From Rostratula benghalensis (lineage: Eukaryota; Chordata; Aves; Charadriiformes; Rostratulidae), in contig VXAI01000035.1 of the NCBI GenBank assembly GCA_013399305.1, positions 2,017,173-2,081,172 on the forward strand: DNA of 64,000 nucleotides. Direction: 5' to 3'. Below are positions 39,501 to 54,500 of this stretch, piece after piece (position 1 is the first letter of the stretch; each line of letters begins with the position of its first letter). The translations under genes were made by a program, and so were the position numbers. The notes below the pieces were generated by a model, which worked only from the letters and a program-made list of their open reading frames with translations, was not told the origin of the DNA and ran no database searches.

Positions 39501-42500
39501 GCAAAGACTGTAGGTCTGTCTGTTAACTTGTCCCTGACTGGCCAAAGGCTGTTGAATTTAACAGTAACTTTAATCAGCAACTTCCAGAGGAATCTGAATA
39601 GTGGAGTAACCATGAAGTTAAAACGTGTTACTATTCTATTTTTGTCTGATAAAATAAAATTGCTATGAGATGAAAGAAGAAAGCAGGATTAAATTCATAA
39701 CATTCAGAAGTAGCTGTTGGGAAGGAATATGTGTTTCAAAGCTGCAAGGTGTGCATGCAGAAGCATACTAGATAGCTGTGCTCTTTTGGATTAGATGGAC
39801 AGAGCATACAGAACTCGAAGGGAACTACTCAGGAAAAAAACCCCCAAGTTTCTGATCGTAAATTAAACTTTTCTTCTCTTTGTACCTGTTTCAGACTTTT
39901 GTCCCAGTGTACAGAATATTTTGACCTGAGATGTCAGTTACTGGATGACCTCACATGTAAGTAAATGCAGGTGTGACTCTGATTGCAGCTTCCAAGCATG
40001 TCGTCCTTGTGTAGAGGAGATGTGGAGTTGCCTTCACAGAAGGATTCCTACACCATGAACTCGACGTGAGCTGCCAGGGTCCTGTGTTAGTAACAGCAAG
40101 GCAGCTCACTCCTCCTGGAAAGCAAAATGGGTTCCTTTGTGAAAGTTGTATTTTTGTATACTTTGTGGGGGAAACTAGACCATTACCAAACTGTTTGAAA
40201 TCCTTTGTATTTATATTCTACATTTATACTACTGTTAATTTTTCAGGGTTTTCTTTTCCTCTTGCAGCATCAGAGATGGAACAGCTAAAGATAAGCCCAG
40301 CTGCCATGTTAGAAGATGAGATCACCTGGCTGGACAACTTTGAACCCAACCGCACGGCTGAGTGCGAGACCAGTGAAGCTGATAACATCCTGTTGGCAGG
40401 ACACTTGAGGCTCATCAAGACCCTCCTTTCACTTTGTGGGGCAGAGAAGGAAATGGTTGGTAAGTAACTCCTTTTTACTCTGAAGTGACTAGGGTAGTGT
40501 GAATCCTGCTAACAGATGAGTTGATCAGTAGGCAGTTTGTGTGAAGACGTTATAATACATTTGTAGAAGTGATACAGAGCTATAAGGAGTAATTTTAGCC
40601 ACGTCTTTCTTGCACCTTTGACATTTGATACAATATTTGGGTATGGTTTATGTTGATATGGTGCTCTGAAGTGATTTTGCTGTTAAAAAACACCTTTTGA
40701 CATTTGCAGTGATAACGCAAGCGTTTAACAGTGATGTGAATTACTGTGTTACAGGTTCATCTTTGATTAAGCCATTGTTGGATGATTTCCTCTTCCGAGC
40801 ATCCAGGATTATTCTGAATAGCCATTCTCCAGCTGGCAGTGCTGCAATCAGTCAGCAAGACTTCCATCCAAAGTAAAAATTGCTTTTTTTTTTTTTTTCT
40901 TCATGTTGGCTTTTCTCCTAGTTCTCATGAATGCAAATGTCATACTGGGCCTGTAGATACTAGGACTTAAAGACTATATCTTTCCAATTTATACATTTCC
41001 TACATAAGTGTCCAAATAGAGTTTTTGTGTGACCCAAAACCTTTGCTTTTCTGTACTTCTAAAGTCTGTGCTTTGTTTTAGATAAGTGATGAACTGCAAC
41101 CACAGCTTAAGTGCTGATGTCATGAGTCCAAAGAGCACTCCTTTGGCTCGTCATTGCTAGGGAAGTTGGATAAATCAGAGTGTGAACAGGAAATTAACTT
41201 TTCAAGCCCCTTGTAAATGAGAATCTCAAAAGTTTTCTTCAAAAGAATTGCCTCACGTAGACAGCTAGTGCTGAGCAAGACTTCTTGCACCTGAGATAGC
41301 TGGTAGCAGGCCAGAATATATCAAATGGGAAAAAAGGAGCTTTCTCTTCCCTGTCACACCTGTGATTTGTCCTATGATACCTGAAGGGCTGGGTAAATGA
41401 GCTCCTGTGGAGTTTTGTGCCTCTGCAGGTGGATTGCTCACATTACACCAACTCGTGGGTGTTAAGAGTTAGATCAGGCGAATCTGCACTGCCTTTCCAC
41501 AAACCCTAGAGGAGGTTCCAGTGGAGCATTTAGCAACCCCTCAACTGAACAGCACTTGCTACACCTTAGTGTTTTGCTCCGGCTTTGCTCGTTGTGCTCT
41601 TCTGTTTGCTTAAAGTAAATAAAGCCTTTTCTTTGGCCTGCAAGAGAAAGGGCCAGTGTGTTTGATGCACTGAAAAGTCAGAAGTCTTTTGTACTGGTCT
41701 AACACAGCTTAGGTCTAAGGTCATCTCTTGTAGCAAGCCGGTTACCTCCTCCAGCTCTTTCAAAGCTTATCTCCCTGTAAAGCAGTTGTTGTGTCTCCAT
41801 CAGTGTTACAGTAACAGAGAGCAGCTGTCTGCCTGTCCTCAGATGTACAACCAATTCTGTGCAGCCTTTTCAGGGCACCTACTTTTCTTTGTTACTCTGA
41901 ATGTTAACAGCAGGTATCTGCATGTCAGTAAGGGAGGCTTATTTAAAGGAGTGTTTCTGGTGCTGCTCTTCTGATTCTTTTCTTTCCCCTTCCCAAAGAA
42001 AGGAAAAAAGGAAAAAAAAAATAGCACTCAGCAGTCTCTCAGGAGTGTTTTATCTTTTAAAGTGTTCCTTTTGAATATTAATGGTCACTTGTTCTGAGTA
42101 GTATGGCTTTCTGGATTTAGAAATAATCGAGTCATCTACAAAATAGGTGTCAAATGTGATTTTCTTTTTAGGTGCAGCACAGCTGATAGCCGATTAGCTG
42201 CTTATGAGGTGTTAGTGATGCTGGCTGATAGCTCACCTTCCAACCTCCAGCTTATCACAAAAGAGCTGCTTTCTATGCATCACCAGTGTGACCCTGCCCT
42301 TACCAAGGAGTTTGATGTAAGCAAAAAGCCTTTTTTCATTTGTATTAGTGTGGTCTGGAGTACTATGTAAGGTCTACTGAAGTGCTTCACTCATGAAACT
42401 TCCATGTTCTTCAATTTAAAATGACAAAAAGCAAACAGGAGTAAATGCAGACCTATTTGATCTTCCTCAGAAGCAAATACTCCAGTTAGTCTTTCTTGGT

Positions 42501-45500
42501 TACTATCTGGATAAGAAAGAAGTATTTTCTAAATATCACCAGTTTTATTTAGATATATTTTAGTCCATGTTTAACAGTTTTGTTTAAAATGTTAAATATA
42601 TACGTGACCAGACATAGCTCTTTTGTGATCTCTCAGAATTTATATTCCTGGCTTTCCATTGAACTCCTCTTAACAGCTTATATAAAGGTCATTATAGAAC
42701 CTATAGTATGGTGTTGGAGTCTTGTGCATTTTATAACTTAACTGGGACCAAAACTCTGTTCCTCATTCTAGTATCTTCCGCCAGTGGATAGTCGCTCCAC
42801 TTCAGGGTTTGTGGGACTGAAGAATGGTGGTGCCACTTGTTACATGAACGCCGTCTTCCAGCAGCTCTATATGCAGCCTGGTCTCCCAGAGGTAACTGGT
42901 TCAACATCCAGTAAAGTCCTCTCTTTTTTTTTGTAATCGCTGCCACCTGAACTGCAAATTCATTTTAGCACCATTTTTAAATGAATAGTCTAAACTAAAA
43001 ATAAAACCCTCTGTACGTGTGCATAAATATATGCACACAATCAATAAATAAATTGTAAGTTGTTGTACTGTGTGTTGTGACAACTTAGTGTGATAATTTT
43101 GCCAGGAACCAATTTTGTGAGGTTATTTGTTTCCTTCCAGGCCTTGCTGTCTATTGATGATGATACAGACAATCCAGATGACAATGTGTTCTATCAAGTT
43201 CAGTCTCTTTTTGGTCACTTGATGGAAAGCAAGCTACAGTATTATGTACCTGAGAATTTTTGGAAGGTATTAGATTTTTTTTCAAATATCTAGTTTTCCT
43301 AATTAACAAGCAATCATTTGTTCAGCCTTTTCTCATTGCAAAATTTCTAGAAATAAAATGAGTTTTACTTCAAGAAGTCAAAACATGTCAGAATGATAAA
43401 CTTTTTTAAAAAAAAATCACTTCCTTCCATGATATGTATATGAAACAACCACCTTTTTTATATTTATACTTCATATAGATTTTCAAGATGTGGAACAAGG
43501 AATTATATGTTAGAGAGCAACAGGATGCTTATGAGTTCTTCACCAGTCTTATAGATCAAATGGATGAGTACCTCAAGGTAAAAACCTCAGGGATTTCTTG
43601 GCTTGTTTGTATGTATCTCCTTGGTACCTTTTCCCTCATTCTCCTTTCTTCTTCAGAAAAGAAGGCAGAGAGCCATTTGTTTTATTTTATAATCTACATG
43701 GTATTCAGAAGTTTAAAATTCCTCTTGCTTTCTTGTTCTTCCACTCTGCAATATATCCACTTGATGTCTAACTTTGTCGCCAACAGAAAATAGGAAGAGA
43801 CCAAATATTCAAGAACACTTTTCAAGGAATCTTCTCTGATCAGAAGATCTGCAAGGACTGTCCTCACAGGTGATGTTAAATTTGGTGCATTAGTTACCAA
43901 ATTACCTGCTCCCATAACTATCAAAATACTCAGGTCAAAATTGCACATGAAGGTAGAGACATGTGCTTTTGTGAGCCATCACAGCTGTCAATAGCTACGG
44001 GGCAAATGCAATGTTCTTTCCTAAGCATGTGGCTTGTTAATGCAAGTTGGGTAGGTTCTGCTCTGGTCAATGCCTTGACGTCAGTTTGGGGGTTTTTTTC
44101 CTTCTTGAATTTAGGTATGAGCGGGAGGAAGCCTTCATGGCTCTCAACCTGGGTGTGACATCATGTCAAAGTCTGGAAATATCACTGGATCAGTTTGTTA
44201 GAGGAGAAGTTCTGGAAGGAAGCAACGCGTATTACTGTGAAAAGTGCAAAGAAAAGGTATTGGTTCTTAATATATGCAAAAGAAGGTTCAGCAGTAGCTT
44301 GATACCTTCTTACATGGTCACATAAGCCATGCTTAGATACTTCTTAGTGCTTTCTATGTTGAAGACCTAATCAAAAGGTTAAATCCATGCAGACAGCATT
44401 CTTCATTCCTTGCCACTCATATTGTAGATGGATTATTTAGAAGGATGGCAGGATGATAAAACTTTCTCTAAGCCACTGCACAAGCTCTGTAGTACCTCTG
44501 ATAGTACCCTGTCTGTGTGCATTACAGTCATCTTGCCTCCTGTGGCTGTATTGTGCATTTAGTTTGAGCTGGCTGGAGTTGTGCATCTCTAGAATAATGC
44601 TACAGAATGTTTGAGATCCATAGGTAGAGGTGATGTTATTTTTTTCTTGTTTAAGAGAACTACAGTGAAGCGCACGTGCATTAAGGTCTTGCCTAGCCTC
44701 TTGGTGATTCACCTGATGAGATTTGGCTTTGACTGGGAGAGCGGACGTTCTATTAAATATGATGAACAAATAAGGGTAAGCAAACCTTTCTCTGTGGTAC
44801 TCACATCCCCACACCCTGCTGCACAGTGGAGTGGACTCTTCCTATTCATTTTTCCTTCTTTTCCCTGCATTTTGTTGCAGGGATTTTGAGTACATGGTAC
44901 ATTCATAGCACGATCATGCTACAGAAAATAAGTATTTTTCCTTAGAGCTTTCCTTGTCTGCAACATTGTCAGGGTCCTTTCAGAAAGCAAGAGCAAAAAC
45001 CTACATGAAGACATTTTATTGAACTTCTGTGTCATAAGGGTAGAAAGTTGAAGGACTGTGTTTTCTTGTGATGTTCCCAATGTGGGCTGTATTAATACCA
45101 TTCTCATAAAATTACACTAAGCATGTACACGATATAATCTCTCATTTAATCTGAAATGTCTCTGCAAACAGTTTCCCTGGATGCTGAACATGGAACCTTA
45201 CACTGTGTCAGGGATGGCTCGCCAGGACTCGTCCTCAGAAGTGGGGGACAATGGTAGAAACACAGATCAGGGAGGTGGTGGCTCCCCACGGAAGAAAGTT
45301 GCTCCTACGGAAAACTACGAGCTTGTCGGTGTCATTGTGCACAGCGGCCAGGCCCACGCAGGGCACTATTACTCCTTTATAAAGGACAGGAGGTAATGGC
45401 TGAGGAGATTTGGGGGGTGTAGAGTGCAGACTACTTGTTTTGGGGAGGTACAGTGAGCCAACAGCCAGCGCTGTGGGTATTAAGGCGGTAACACCTACTA

Positions 45501-48500
45501 TAAAAGTCTCAGGAATTCCTGTGAACCTTGTATTGCAGTTTGAGGGCTTCCTGTGACACTTGCAGGTGATGCCCTTCTCGTATTTTTAATCAGCCTTACT
45601 CTCTTACAATGTAACTTTGACATTAATTGAACTAAGCTGCTTATTTGCTGTCAAAACAAATGTGAGTTGTCATTTCTAAGGTGTTCAGGGTGGTTTGGTT
45701 TTTTTTACCAGACAACCAAGTAACTCTGTTTCTGTTCTGTTTTGATCACAGGGGCTGTGGAAAAGGAAAGTGGTATAAATTTAACGACACCGTTGTCGAA
45801 GAATTTGATCTAACTGATGAAACCTTGGAATATGAATGTTTTGGTGGAGAATATAGACCTAAAGTCTATGATCAGTGTAAGAAGGAATACAGAGTGATTT
45901 ACATTAGCTTTGTATTTCATAGTGGTTTGCAGTAGAGGTAGAGCTCAGTCCATCACATCTTCTTTGAGTGACTTGGTCTAAAACTCCTTCAGAAGCAGGT
46001 TTTTTTCCTAAAGTTGTCTGTTTACTGAAGGACATAACAGCTTTTGTACAGCCTAATACTGAACGAGCCATGTTCAGTGTTGTTAAGCACTTCATAGACT
46101 TAGTAGCAGAGGAGATCCAAAAGTAAAATGGCACCTTGGTAAAACAAAGACCACCAAAACCAATCAAAACTATTCCTCCCCCCAAAAAAATTACAGGCCT
46201 TATTTTAGACTAGTGAAAATGACTGCATAGAACACGGTGTGGCATCATATACTTAAACTTTTCCTTGCTTTTAAGGATTTAATTCTAAATGTGTTTCCAG
46301 CAACATGCACTTGTTTCATAATGCTGATAATTACCTTTTTAAAATGCATACGCTTTTTGCAAAAATCTTTTAGAGCTCAGGCTTTCATCATTTGCTAACA
46401 GAGGCTGAGGTTCTGATCTGAGAAATAACTTTATACTGCCATGCTGTACGTTACTCGTACACCCAGTTCTGCTTCCCTGTAGGAACGAAACAGGTACTGA
46501 ACCTTCACAGGGCTTCATCCAGTGCCTTTTTTTTTTTTTTTTCCCCCCCCATCAGCCAACCCTTACCCCGATGTGCGTCGGCGGTACTGGAACGCCTACA
46601 TGCTCTTTTACCAGAGAGTGTCTGATCAGAACTCTCCGGTCCTACCAAAGAAAAGTCGAGTGAGTGTCGTGCGTCAAGAAGCCGAGGACCTCTCGTTGTA
46701 AGTTCCTCTTGTGTCTGTGAAGGTTTCTCTTAAGCTGATAGCTAGACCCGGCCCCCAGAACTAAAAAATTAAGAATCCCTCTCTGACAAAGGACTATACT
46801 GACCCTTCGGTTGGTTTGGTTTGGTTTTTAAGCTGCTTAATGAATAGGGAGGGTTTTTTATTGCTTTTATATTTTCCTCTTCCATGCTGCTGTCACTGTT
46901 GCAGTGAGAAGTTCGAGCTGACTGACAGCCTCAAGAAGATTTAAACTGTCACCTAAATTTGCCTTAAAATCTCAGCACACCGATGTAATCTTTAAACTTG
47001 TACTGTAGATTTGTCATAGGATTGCCTTGTTGACCTTGAGCTTGTATGTGTTTCAGATCTGCTCCATCCTCACCAGAAATTTCACCCCAGTCATCACCTC
47101 GACCCCACAGGCCCAACAGTGACCGCCTCTCCATCTTGACCAAGCTGGTTCGAAAAGGAGAAAAAAAGGGGCTTTTTGTAGAGAAAATGCCTGTGAGGAT
47201 ATATCAGGTAGAGCATTCCCAAAGTAGCAACTAAATCCTACTTACAGGAAATGTAAACACATAGTGAGAGAAACACAGTAACTCTGAAGGTGGCCATAAA
47301 GCAATTCCCTTCTTGAAAGCAAAGCTATAAAATAATTCTGGATTCTGACATGAAGTTATTACCAAGCTGCTCAGTGGTACATTGTTGTAAGTTTTGCTGC
47401 CCCTTCTCACAAAACTGACCCACTGTTCCTTGCTTTGAAGAAGCTGCAGGCAAATTAGTCAAATGTGAGGTAATGGCAGCAGCCAGCACGCAAGCAGGGA
47501 GAGGTGAGAGCAGAGAAGATGCTTCATTTGAAGCACACTTGAGGAAGAATGGAGAAGATGGCAAATTACAGTCATCATCTAGTTCTTGAGTTCACAAGAA
47601 TGTAAAAAGAGGGAGAAAGAAACTAAACCCAGCTGCAGTTCTGTTTGTGTGTGCCAGCTTTTGGGTACTGAATATGTTCTCCAAGGGGAAACGAGGATGT
47701 TGAAGGCAACTTTGCAAGTTAGGACTGGAAACAGAGGTGCATTAGCAGAGCAGAGAGAAGATGGTAGAACCTGGATATGGCTTATCTGTCAGAAGATGGT
47801 CCATACAGGAGAGGACACAACTTTGTATACATTTAACCTTCTGAACACACACCTTCCTGCTGATCTGCCTAAGTGCAAGAGAGCCTTCAGCACATACACA
47901 GTCAGAATAAACTGCAGGCTCTGCATGGCCTCCAGGTGGGCTGTATCAGGGCATTAATAGTCACCTTAGGCCTTCTTATATCCAGGGCTTTTGTATTGCA
48001 ATAGACAGAACTTGGCTTGAATTATATTGAGTGTCTTTCAGCAAAATCTCATTCAAAAAACAAAAAAAAAGAAGAGGCTTGGCATTTAAATATGTTATTG
48101 TGGCTGCACCTTGTAATTATGTCATGGCTCCTTGCTCTGTACTTGTAAATTTGCTAAGCAAGCCTTTCAGGTTTGAAAGATGTTCTCTTGGCTTTTTTTA
48201 TTCAAAGCAAGCAAGAAAATAGAACTTATCAGCAACTTCTTCCTTTTTCTTTTCCCTTAATGGCCAAATAATTAAGCCTCTCATCTGTTCTCTTGTGTTT
48301 TATAACATCCTTGGAAGAAAGTCCCTGGTTTATACAAGTCTTCTGAGTCTCCTGTGTGTATTTTCCGCTCCACTGAAGTAGCCATTCAGAGTGTTCAGAG
48401 AATAGGCCTGACAGCAGTTTTTAAACACCACACATATTTACATGACAGGTGCAATTTTAGAGAAATACACTTTGACAACATCTTAATTTTTTTTTTTGGC

Positions 48501-51500
48501 CTTCTTTTACAGATGGTGAGAGATGAAAACTTGAAATTTATGAAGAACAGAGATGTGTACAGTAGTGACTACTTCAGTTTTGTTCTGTCTTTAGCTTCAC
48601 TGAATGCTGTAAGTACCTGGATTTTAATCTTGGAGTACTGAGGGTATGTTGGATAGAAGCAGCCACAGAGGCTCTGAGGGTCATAGCCAGGAAAACTGGA
48701 AGGGAAGGGTTGATGTGATTTTTGGTTTTTCCAGCTGAGTAATTAATTGTCTCCAGCAATTTTTCACGCTGATAACATCTGCCTCAAAGCTGACTCCGGC
48801 CTCCTCTTCTAGCAGTGGGAGAAACATCACTGTGTCATAGGAAAAGTTCTGAACGCCTATTTTGATGATGCAAACTGAGCTCTAGAGAAACAGAGATTCT
48901 TTTGTGTATGGAGGATCCAAAAGCTCACATTGGTCACCTCAGAGTTGATACGTTCATTGGAAATGCAGTTTTCTGATTAAGCTTTTCTAAATGGAGTAAT
49001 AAACAATCCAGCAGCCCACATATCTAGTGGGGTTTACAGCAAGTTTGTTCTTGTTTTTAGCTTATTTTTAACTAGCATAGTCTGCACCAGAAACTGGTTT
49101 TATCACAGAAAAATGCTTGGTTTTACTTTTTTCCACATGAAGTAAACCTCTTGGATAGAAGATGTTGATGTATTTAAGAGAACAGCACATGTGCTGCTTG
49201 CTTACTTCTGCTCTGAAGTAAAAATGACATCTCTTTCAGACAAAGGTAAAGCATCCTTATTATCCGTGCATGGCAAAAGTGAGCTTACAGCTGGCAGTCC
49301 AGTTCCTCTTCCAAACCTATCTCAGAACCAAGAAGAAACTCAGGTAAGGGCTTGTTCTCTGTGCTGTAACAACATACTCTGAGGTTTTCCTGCTGCTTGT
49401 ACTTCAAATCCTGTGGGTAGCATAGACAGTCACAGGAGTAGCCATACATTTCTGCTTTGCGTTGGAATCCCATGGCAAAGAAATCTGAGTCTCACTGTCT
49501 CTCCCAGCTGTCAGTCATTTTGGTGGTAGTGGTTTGAGCATGGAAAGGCTTTAGAGGATTTAAAAACAACGGGTTGTTCCAAAATGGTTCTCTAAGGTGT
49601 TTTGTTATTTTTAATCTCCCTAATGTATATTCAGTTGAAGTCAGAAGTCTATTTGGCCAACAAGAAGCATGGCTTAAAGTTTTGGAGGGGTGGGGTTTTT
49701 TTCTCCCTCTTTCATTGCTGACGGTTGTCCCTGTTTTGTGAAAGGGCTGATACAGAAGAATGGATTGCCACCATAGATGCACTGCTTTCCAAAAGTGTTG
49801 ATGCTTGTCAGTGGCTGGTTGAATATTTCGTCGGGCCAGAGGGCCGGGAGCTTGTAAAGTAAGTACTGGTAATTTTATTGTAGAGTATATGGATAAAGCT
49901 TCCCAGTAACACTATCTGGCCTCTCCTGATGTATTCCCAATGAGCTGACTGTGCACACATCTTTAAAAAGTCCATCTAGATAACCATGAAAATTTTAATT
50001 TCTAGTATTTTCTCTGATAGTGCCCCTTTCTAAGTAACTCTGAACATCAAATAAAATAGTGCAGCATATTTGGGTCACAGATGTGGTGTTTTAGGGATCT
50101 GGTGTAGGGGAGAACTTTGTAGAGTGGGGTTGATGGTTGGACTCAATGATCACAAGGGTCTTTTCCAACCTGAATGATCCTATGTGGAGGAGGATGTAAA
50201 TGTTTAATTCAGGGAAGGGCCTTGGAATGTGATTAAGATTATATCTACTCACTCCTCCAGGTGGTGGGAAAGGAGAAGGTGGTAAAAGTGTTTGGGGTAA
50301 GATAAATACTACCTGAAAAGATCACAGATAAACTGGAAAGAATTCTTCTTGGTGAGCTCAAGATCAGATAACCTTTGTTTTGAAAACACCTAAGGCAAAT
50401 TCTTGGAGAACTGACACACTTAGATGTGTCAATGTAAAGAAATTTTTATCTTTGAAGTTGTACTGGAGGACAAGATTCTGCAATAGCTTTTTGTTCTAGC
50501 TCTTTTGTTAGTTGAATGAATATGCATAAAATATTAGTGATAATCAGGAGTGCAGGAAAACTAAGTTAAAGTTTATGCACAGAAGTACAATACAAGAAGT
50601 ATCCAGAGTTGTTGCCCTTCTTAAAATAATAACCACCGCACTTAATGGTAGAAACCACGTGTACCCGTTGATTCCAGTTCTCTTTGCAGCTTCGCCTTTT
50701 ATCTTCCAGGACTTTCCTCCTGGAATGCAGTGTGAGAGAGGTGCGGGTTGCTGTAGCCACTATTCTTGAAAAAACCCTCGACAGTGCCTTGCTTTATCAG
50801 GAGAAGGTTAGTTGTCCCCTCATCACCGGTGATCCTGCTGGTTGTCTCTACCTAATGGCTCCTGCTGTGTTTGCAGATAATGCTGTGTGATTGGTAAATG
50901 AGAGGGTGAAGAGCTCTCATCTTGCTTTGAATGGGTTAACACTTGTCTGCTCCTAACCTAGGAGGAAACCAGCTCTGTAATTCTCCAAATTTATGTTCAA
51001 AGTATTGGTTACAAACAATTGGGCTTGATTTCACCGTGTCTTACAAACTGACATCACCTATTCTTCTAATAGTTTGGGAACAGTGTTTTCTTAAGATTAT
51101 TTTTTCTGTAGCTGAGATACTCCAGAAATCAGCTAAATTGTTAACTGATTCTCCTTCCTCAGAAGCTGCTCAGTAACAGTAGTAACTGAGCTGCCCTCTT
51201 CTAGAGAGAGAGAGAGAGGTTTCATTTTCTACTAGAAGATCTTGGCAAGTAAGTTTAGGAAGTGCAGCTCTCTTACATTTGACTGGTCTTAATATTGTAG
51301 GAAAAACCCAGCAGGAAGCTTGTGAAAAGGAGTCACTTGTAAGGTGTTGGAGATTGAGTTACTTCCCTCAGAATAGCTGAACCAAATCGTTTGTATTAAA
51401 AGAGAACTCAGACAGAAGTTTTATCTTGTTATCTGTGTTCTGGTGTATTCCTTTAAGTTGGCAGTGTGGGCTTGGCCTCTTTGAAAAGTCTAAATCTTGT

Positions 51501-54500
51501 TTAGCTTGAAATAATATATATATTATTTTTTACATCAGATTTTAATAATTTATGAAGTAGACTAATTTTTTTTCTGTCTGGTTTCTGGGGGTCTGTATTC
51601 TTTCTCTTCCATCCTGTCATGAATGGAAGGCACTGCAGTTATCTACGCTTCTGCTGGGAAAGTTTGTCTTATTGAGAGCTTTTAGGGAAGGTTGCTCTGA
51701 GGTCCTACAAGCAGAGTGCAGCAGTAAGGAGATGAACATATAGTAGAGGACTTAAAATGAGAAGGCTGCAATCCTTTGTGAGCTATTCATACCCATCACA
51801 GCGAGCGTATCTGACCATACATACGAGTTTGACCATGCCTTAACAGTGAAATGTGAAACTCTTTTGGTTTTTAAGGATTAGATGCTTGTATAAATTCAAA
51901 TTAATAATTGTTTTCACAGTTAAAAAGTCTACATCAATTACTGGAGGTGCTACTTGCTCTGCTGGATAAAGATGTACCTGAAAACTGTAAAAACTGTGCT
52001 CAGTACTTTTTGCTATTCAACAACTTTGTACAGAAGGTACGAGGCCATTTGTTTTTTGTGTGTGTTATTTTAATTTTAAAGGACAATTGTAAAACAGCTA
52101 ATCAGCCATATTCATGGAGAGTTTTAAGCAGCCCAATGGAGCACTTCCAGAACTTTTATTAGAGTGTTGGGGTTTTTTTTCTGTTTTTGAAAAGTAAACA
52201 GTTTTGAACACTGGATTTAGGATAAAATCACACAAAAATATGCCAGTGAAGTATACCTATTGAAGATGTCAATTCCAAAGTCTTGAATGTTTGGTTTCTG
52301 TTCTGGGGGTTGGTTTTGGCTGTTCCTATAGGAAATTTAAAAAAAAAAAAAAAAATGTTCAGGATTTTTGTCCTGTAGGAAATAGAATAACTCACAGGAC
52401 TGTGCTGTTCACCCCAGTATGGTTTCTCTCTATTTCTGTATTTTTTGGGAGGGGGGTATTGTTAGGTTTTGGGCTTTATAGGATGTTTACTTTGCATGTG
52501 GTGATTCTGATCTGGTTTATAGAATGTGTTCTAGATAATGAGACATGTTTTGGACATGAAGCTTATTGATTTGTGTAATGTTTTCTTTCGAGTAGGAAAT
52601 GTAGCATTTAGATCTGTTCCCTAGAGCATCAATTCTCTACCTGCACAGGAATGTAACTTTCTGTTGTTGTCCAAACAGCAGGGAATAAGGGCTAGCAGTC
52701 TTCTTCTCAGACACTCTGCTTTGAGGCACATGATCAACTTTCTCCTTGGGCCCAACCGGCAGAGTAATCAGGTAACACTTAACCTAGCGCATGGGTGTTG
52801 TGCTGTAGCTTGTCCATCTCTGCGTTTTTACAACATTTAAATTCTAGATAAATGCTTTTCAGGTGGTAGAATAGGCTACTGTGTGGATTATTCTGTGAAC
52901 TTCATATAAGTCTTGGTCTACCCATGAATAGTTAATGGGAAAAAATAGCTGAAGTGAGCATCAACCTTTGATAACCAACAAAATTTTCACCAGCTTCAAA
53001 TTATTAGAAGGTGCTGGTGGACTGTTAAGGACATTGCTTTGTTTTGACTTAGCAGAAGTTGCCTAAATCAACCAGTCAGAAGCTAATTAAATCTCTCTTT
53101 TTGGCTCAAACAGAACCGCAGGTGGAGTTCAGCACAAGCACGTGAGTTTGGGTATCTCCACAATACTGTAGCACTACTTGTTTTGCACTCTGACGTCTCC
53201 TCACAAAGAAATGTTGGTAAGAATTGCATTTTTATAGTTTTGGTGCCTTTGCATTTCAATTATTTTGAGAGTAACTTAATGTCACTGAGGAAAAATAACG
53301 ATGGCTTTAAATTTAAGGCGTACGTTTGAGTACTTTTTATTTTGTTGTTAAATGTACTGAGAGGCTGTGGTAAACAGAAACTATTACAGGCACTGGGGCT
53401 GTGGGGGAATTTTTATATTAGCATTATTAGGCCTCCCAGCCTCCCCCATATGCTTAAAAGGTCTGTGTTTCCTCATGTGAGTAAATCAAGCTGTGTTATT
53501 TTGGCTGGGACAGATTTGCAGCCGAACAGGCTGTATTTTGTTTAGGTTTGTTATGCCTTTTGCTAATCTGAAGGGGAGTAGACAGAGCTACTGAATAACA
53601 AGCAATAAAATACTCTGCTAGATATTTCTTACAAGAGACAGAGATATCCAGTGGGGGGTAATGGGTACAAATTACTCCTGTGGAGATTCCAGTTGGACAC
53701 AAGAACAACATTTTTCACCGTGAGAACAATCAGCCACTGGAAAAATCTCTCCAGGGTGGTGGAGGATTCCCCAGTATTGGACACTTAAGATTTGGCTGGA
53801 GAGGGTGCTGGGCCATCTTGTCTAGACTGTGCTTTTGTCAAGAAAGGTTGGACCAGATATTCCTTGAAGTCTCTTCCAACCTGGTATTCTACAATTCTAT
53901 GAAATAAAGATGATAAAGGAATGGGTTGAGAGCAGGAGGTTAAAGTTGCCTTTCTTAAAGCATAATTTGATTTATATCTAGGGTTAAAAGTTTCTGGAGT
54001 TGGAGGCAGTCAAAAAAAAAAAAACAAAGTAAAAGAAGGATAATAAAGGTGATGAATGTGTGCCTGGGAGTGAGATTAAAGCTCAAAGGAGTGATAGTAA
54101 ATATGAAGGTTTTGCTGTGGTCTTCATGCAGTTCGTTTGCTTATTTCATCAATCACATAAATGACACTTGAATGTGCAAGGGACTGCTACTTGGAGTGGT
54201 ACCATTTGAGCTATAAACTGGGTTGAGATGAATGTCATTGGAGGTGGCATGGTGCCAGATGAGTAGCAGTGTCTTCAAGGTGTGTAGAACAATCTGATTT
54301 ATTAGTGGATTGTTTTTGTATTTGCTGTTATAGCTCCTGGTCTCTTTAAGCAGCGTCCACCTCTAAGCATCACCGCTTCAGGTCCCCTTCTGACGCTCCA
54401 TGAAGAAGTGGAAGCCTTGTTGTTCCTGTCTGAGGGAAAACCTTACTTAATGGAGGTATCTGTTCTAAATTCTGCCCGGCTTGAACCTAAAAGCTGGTCT

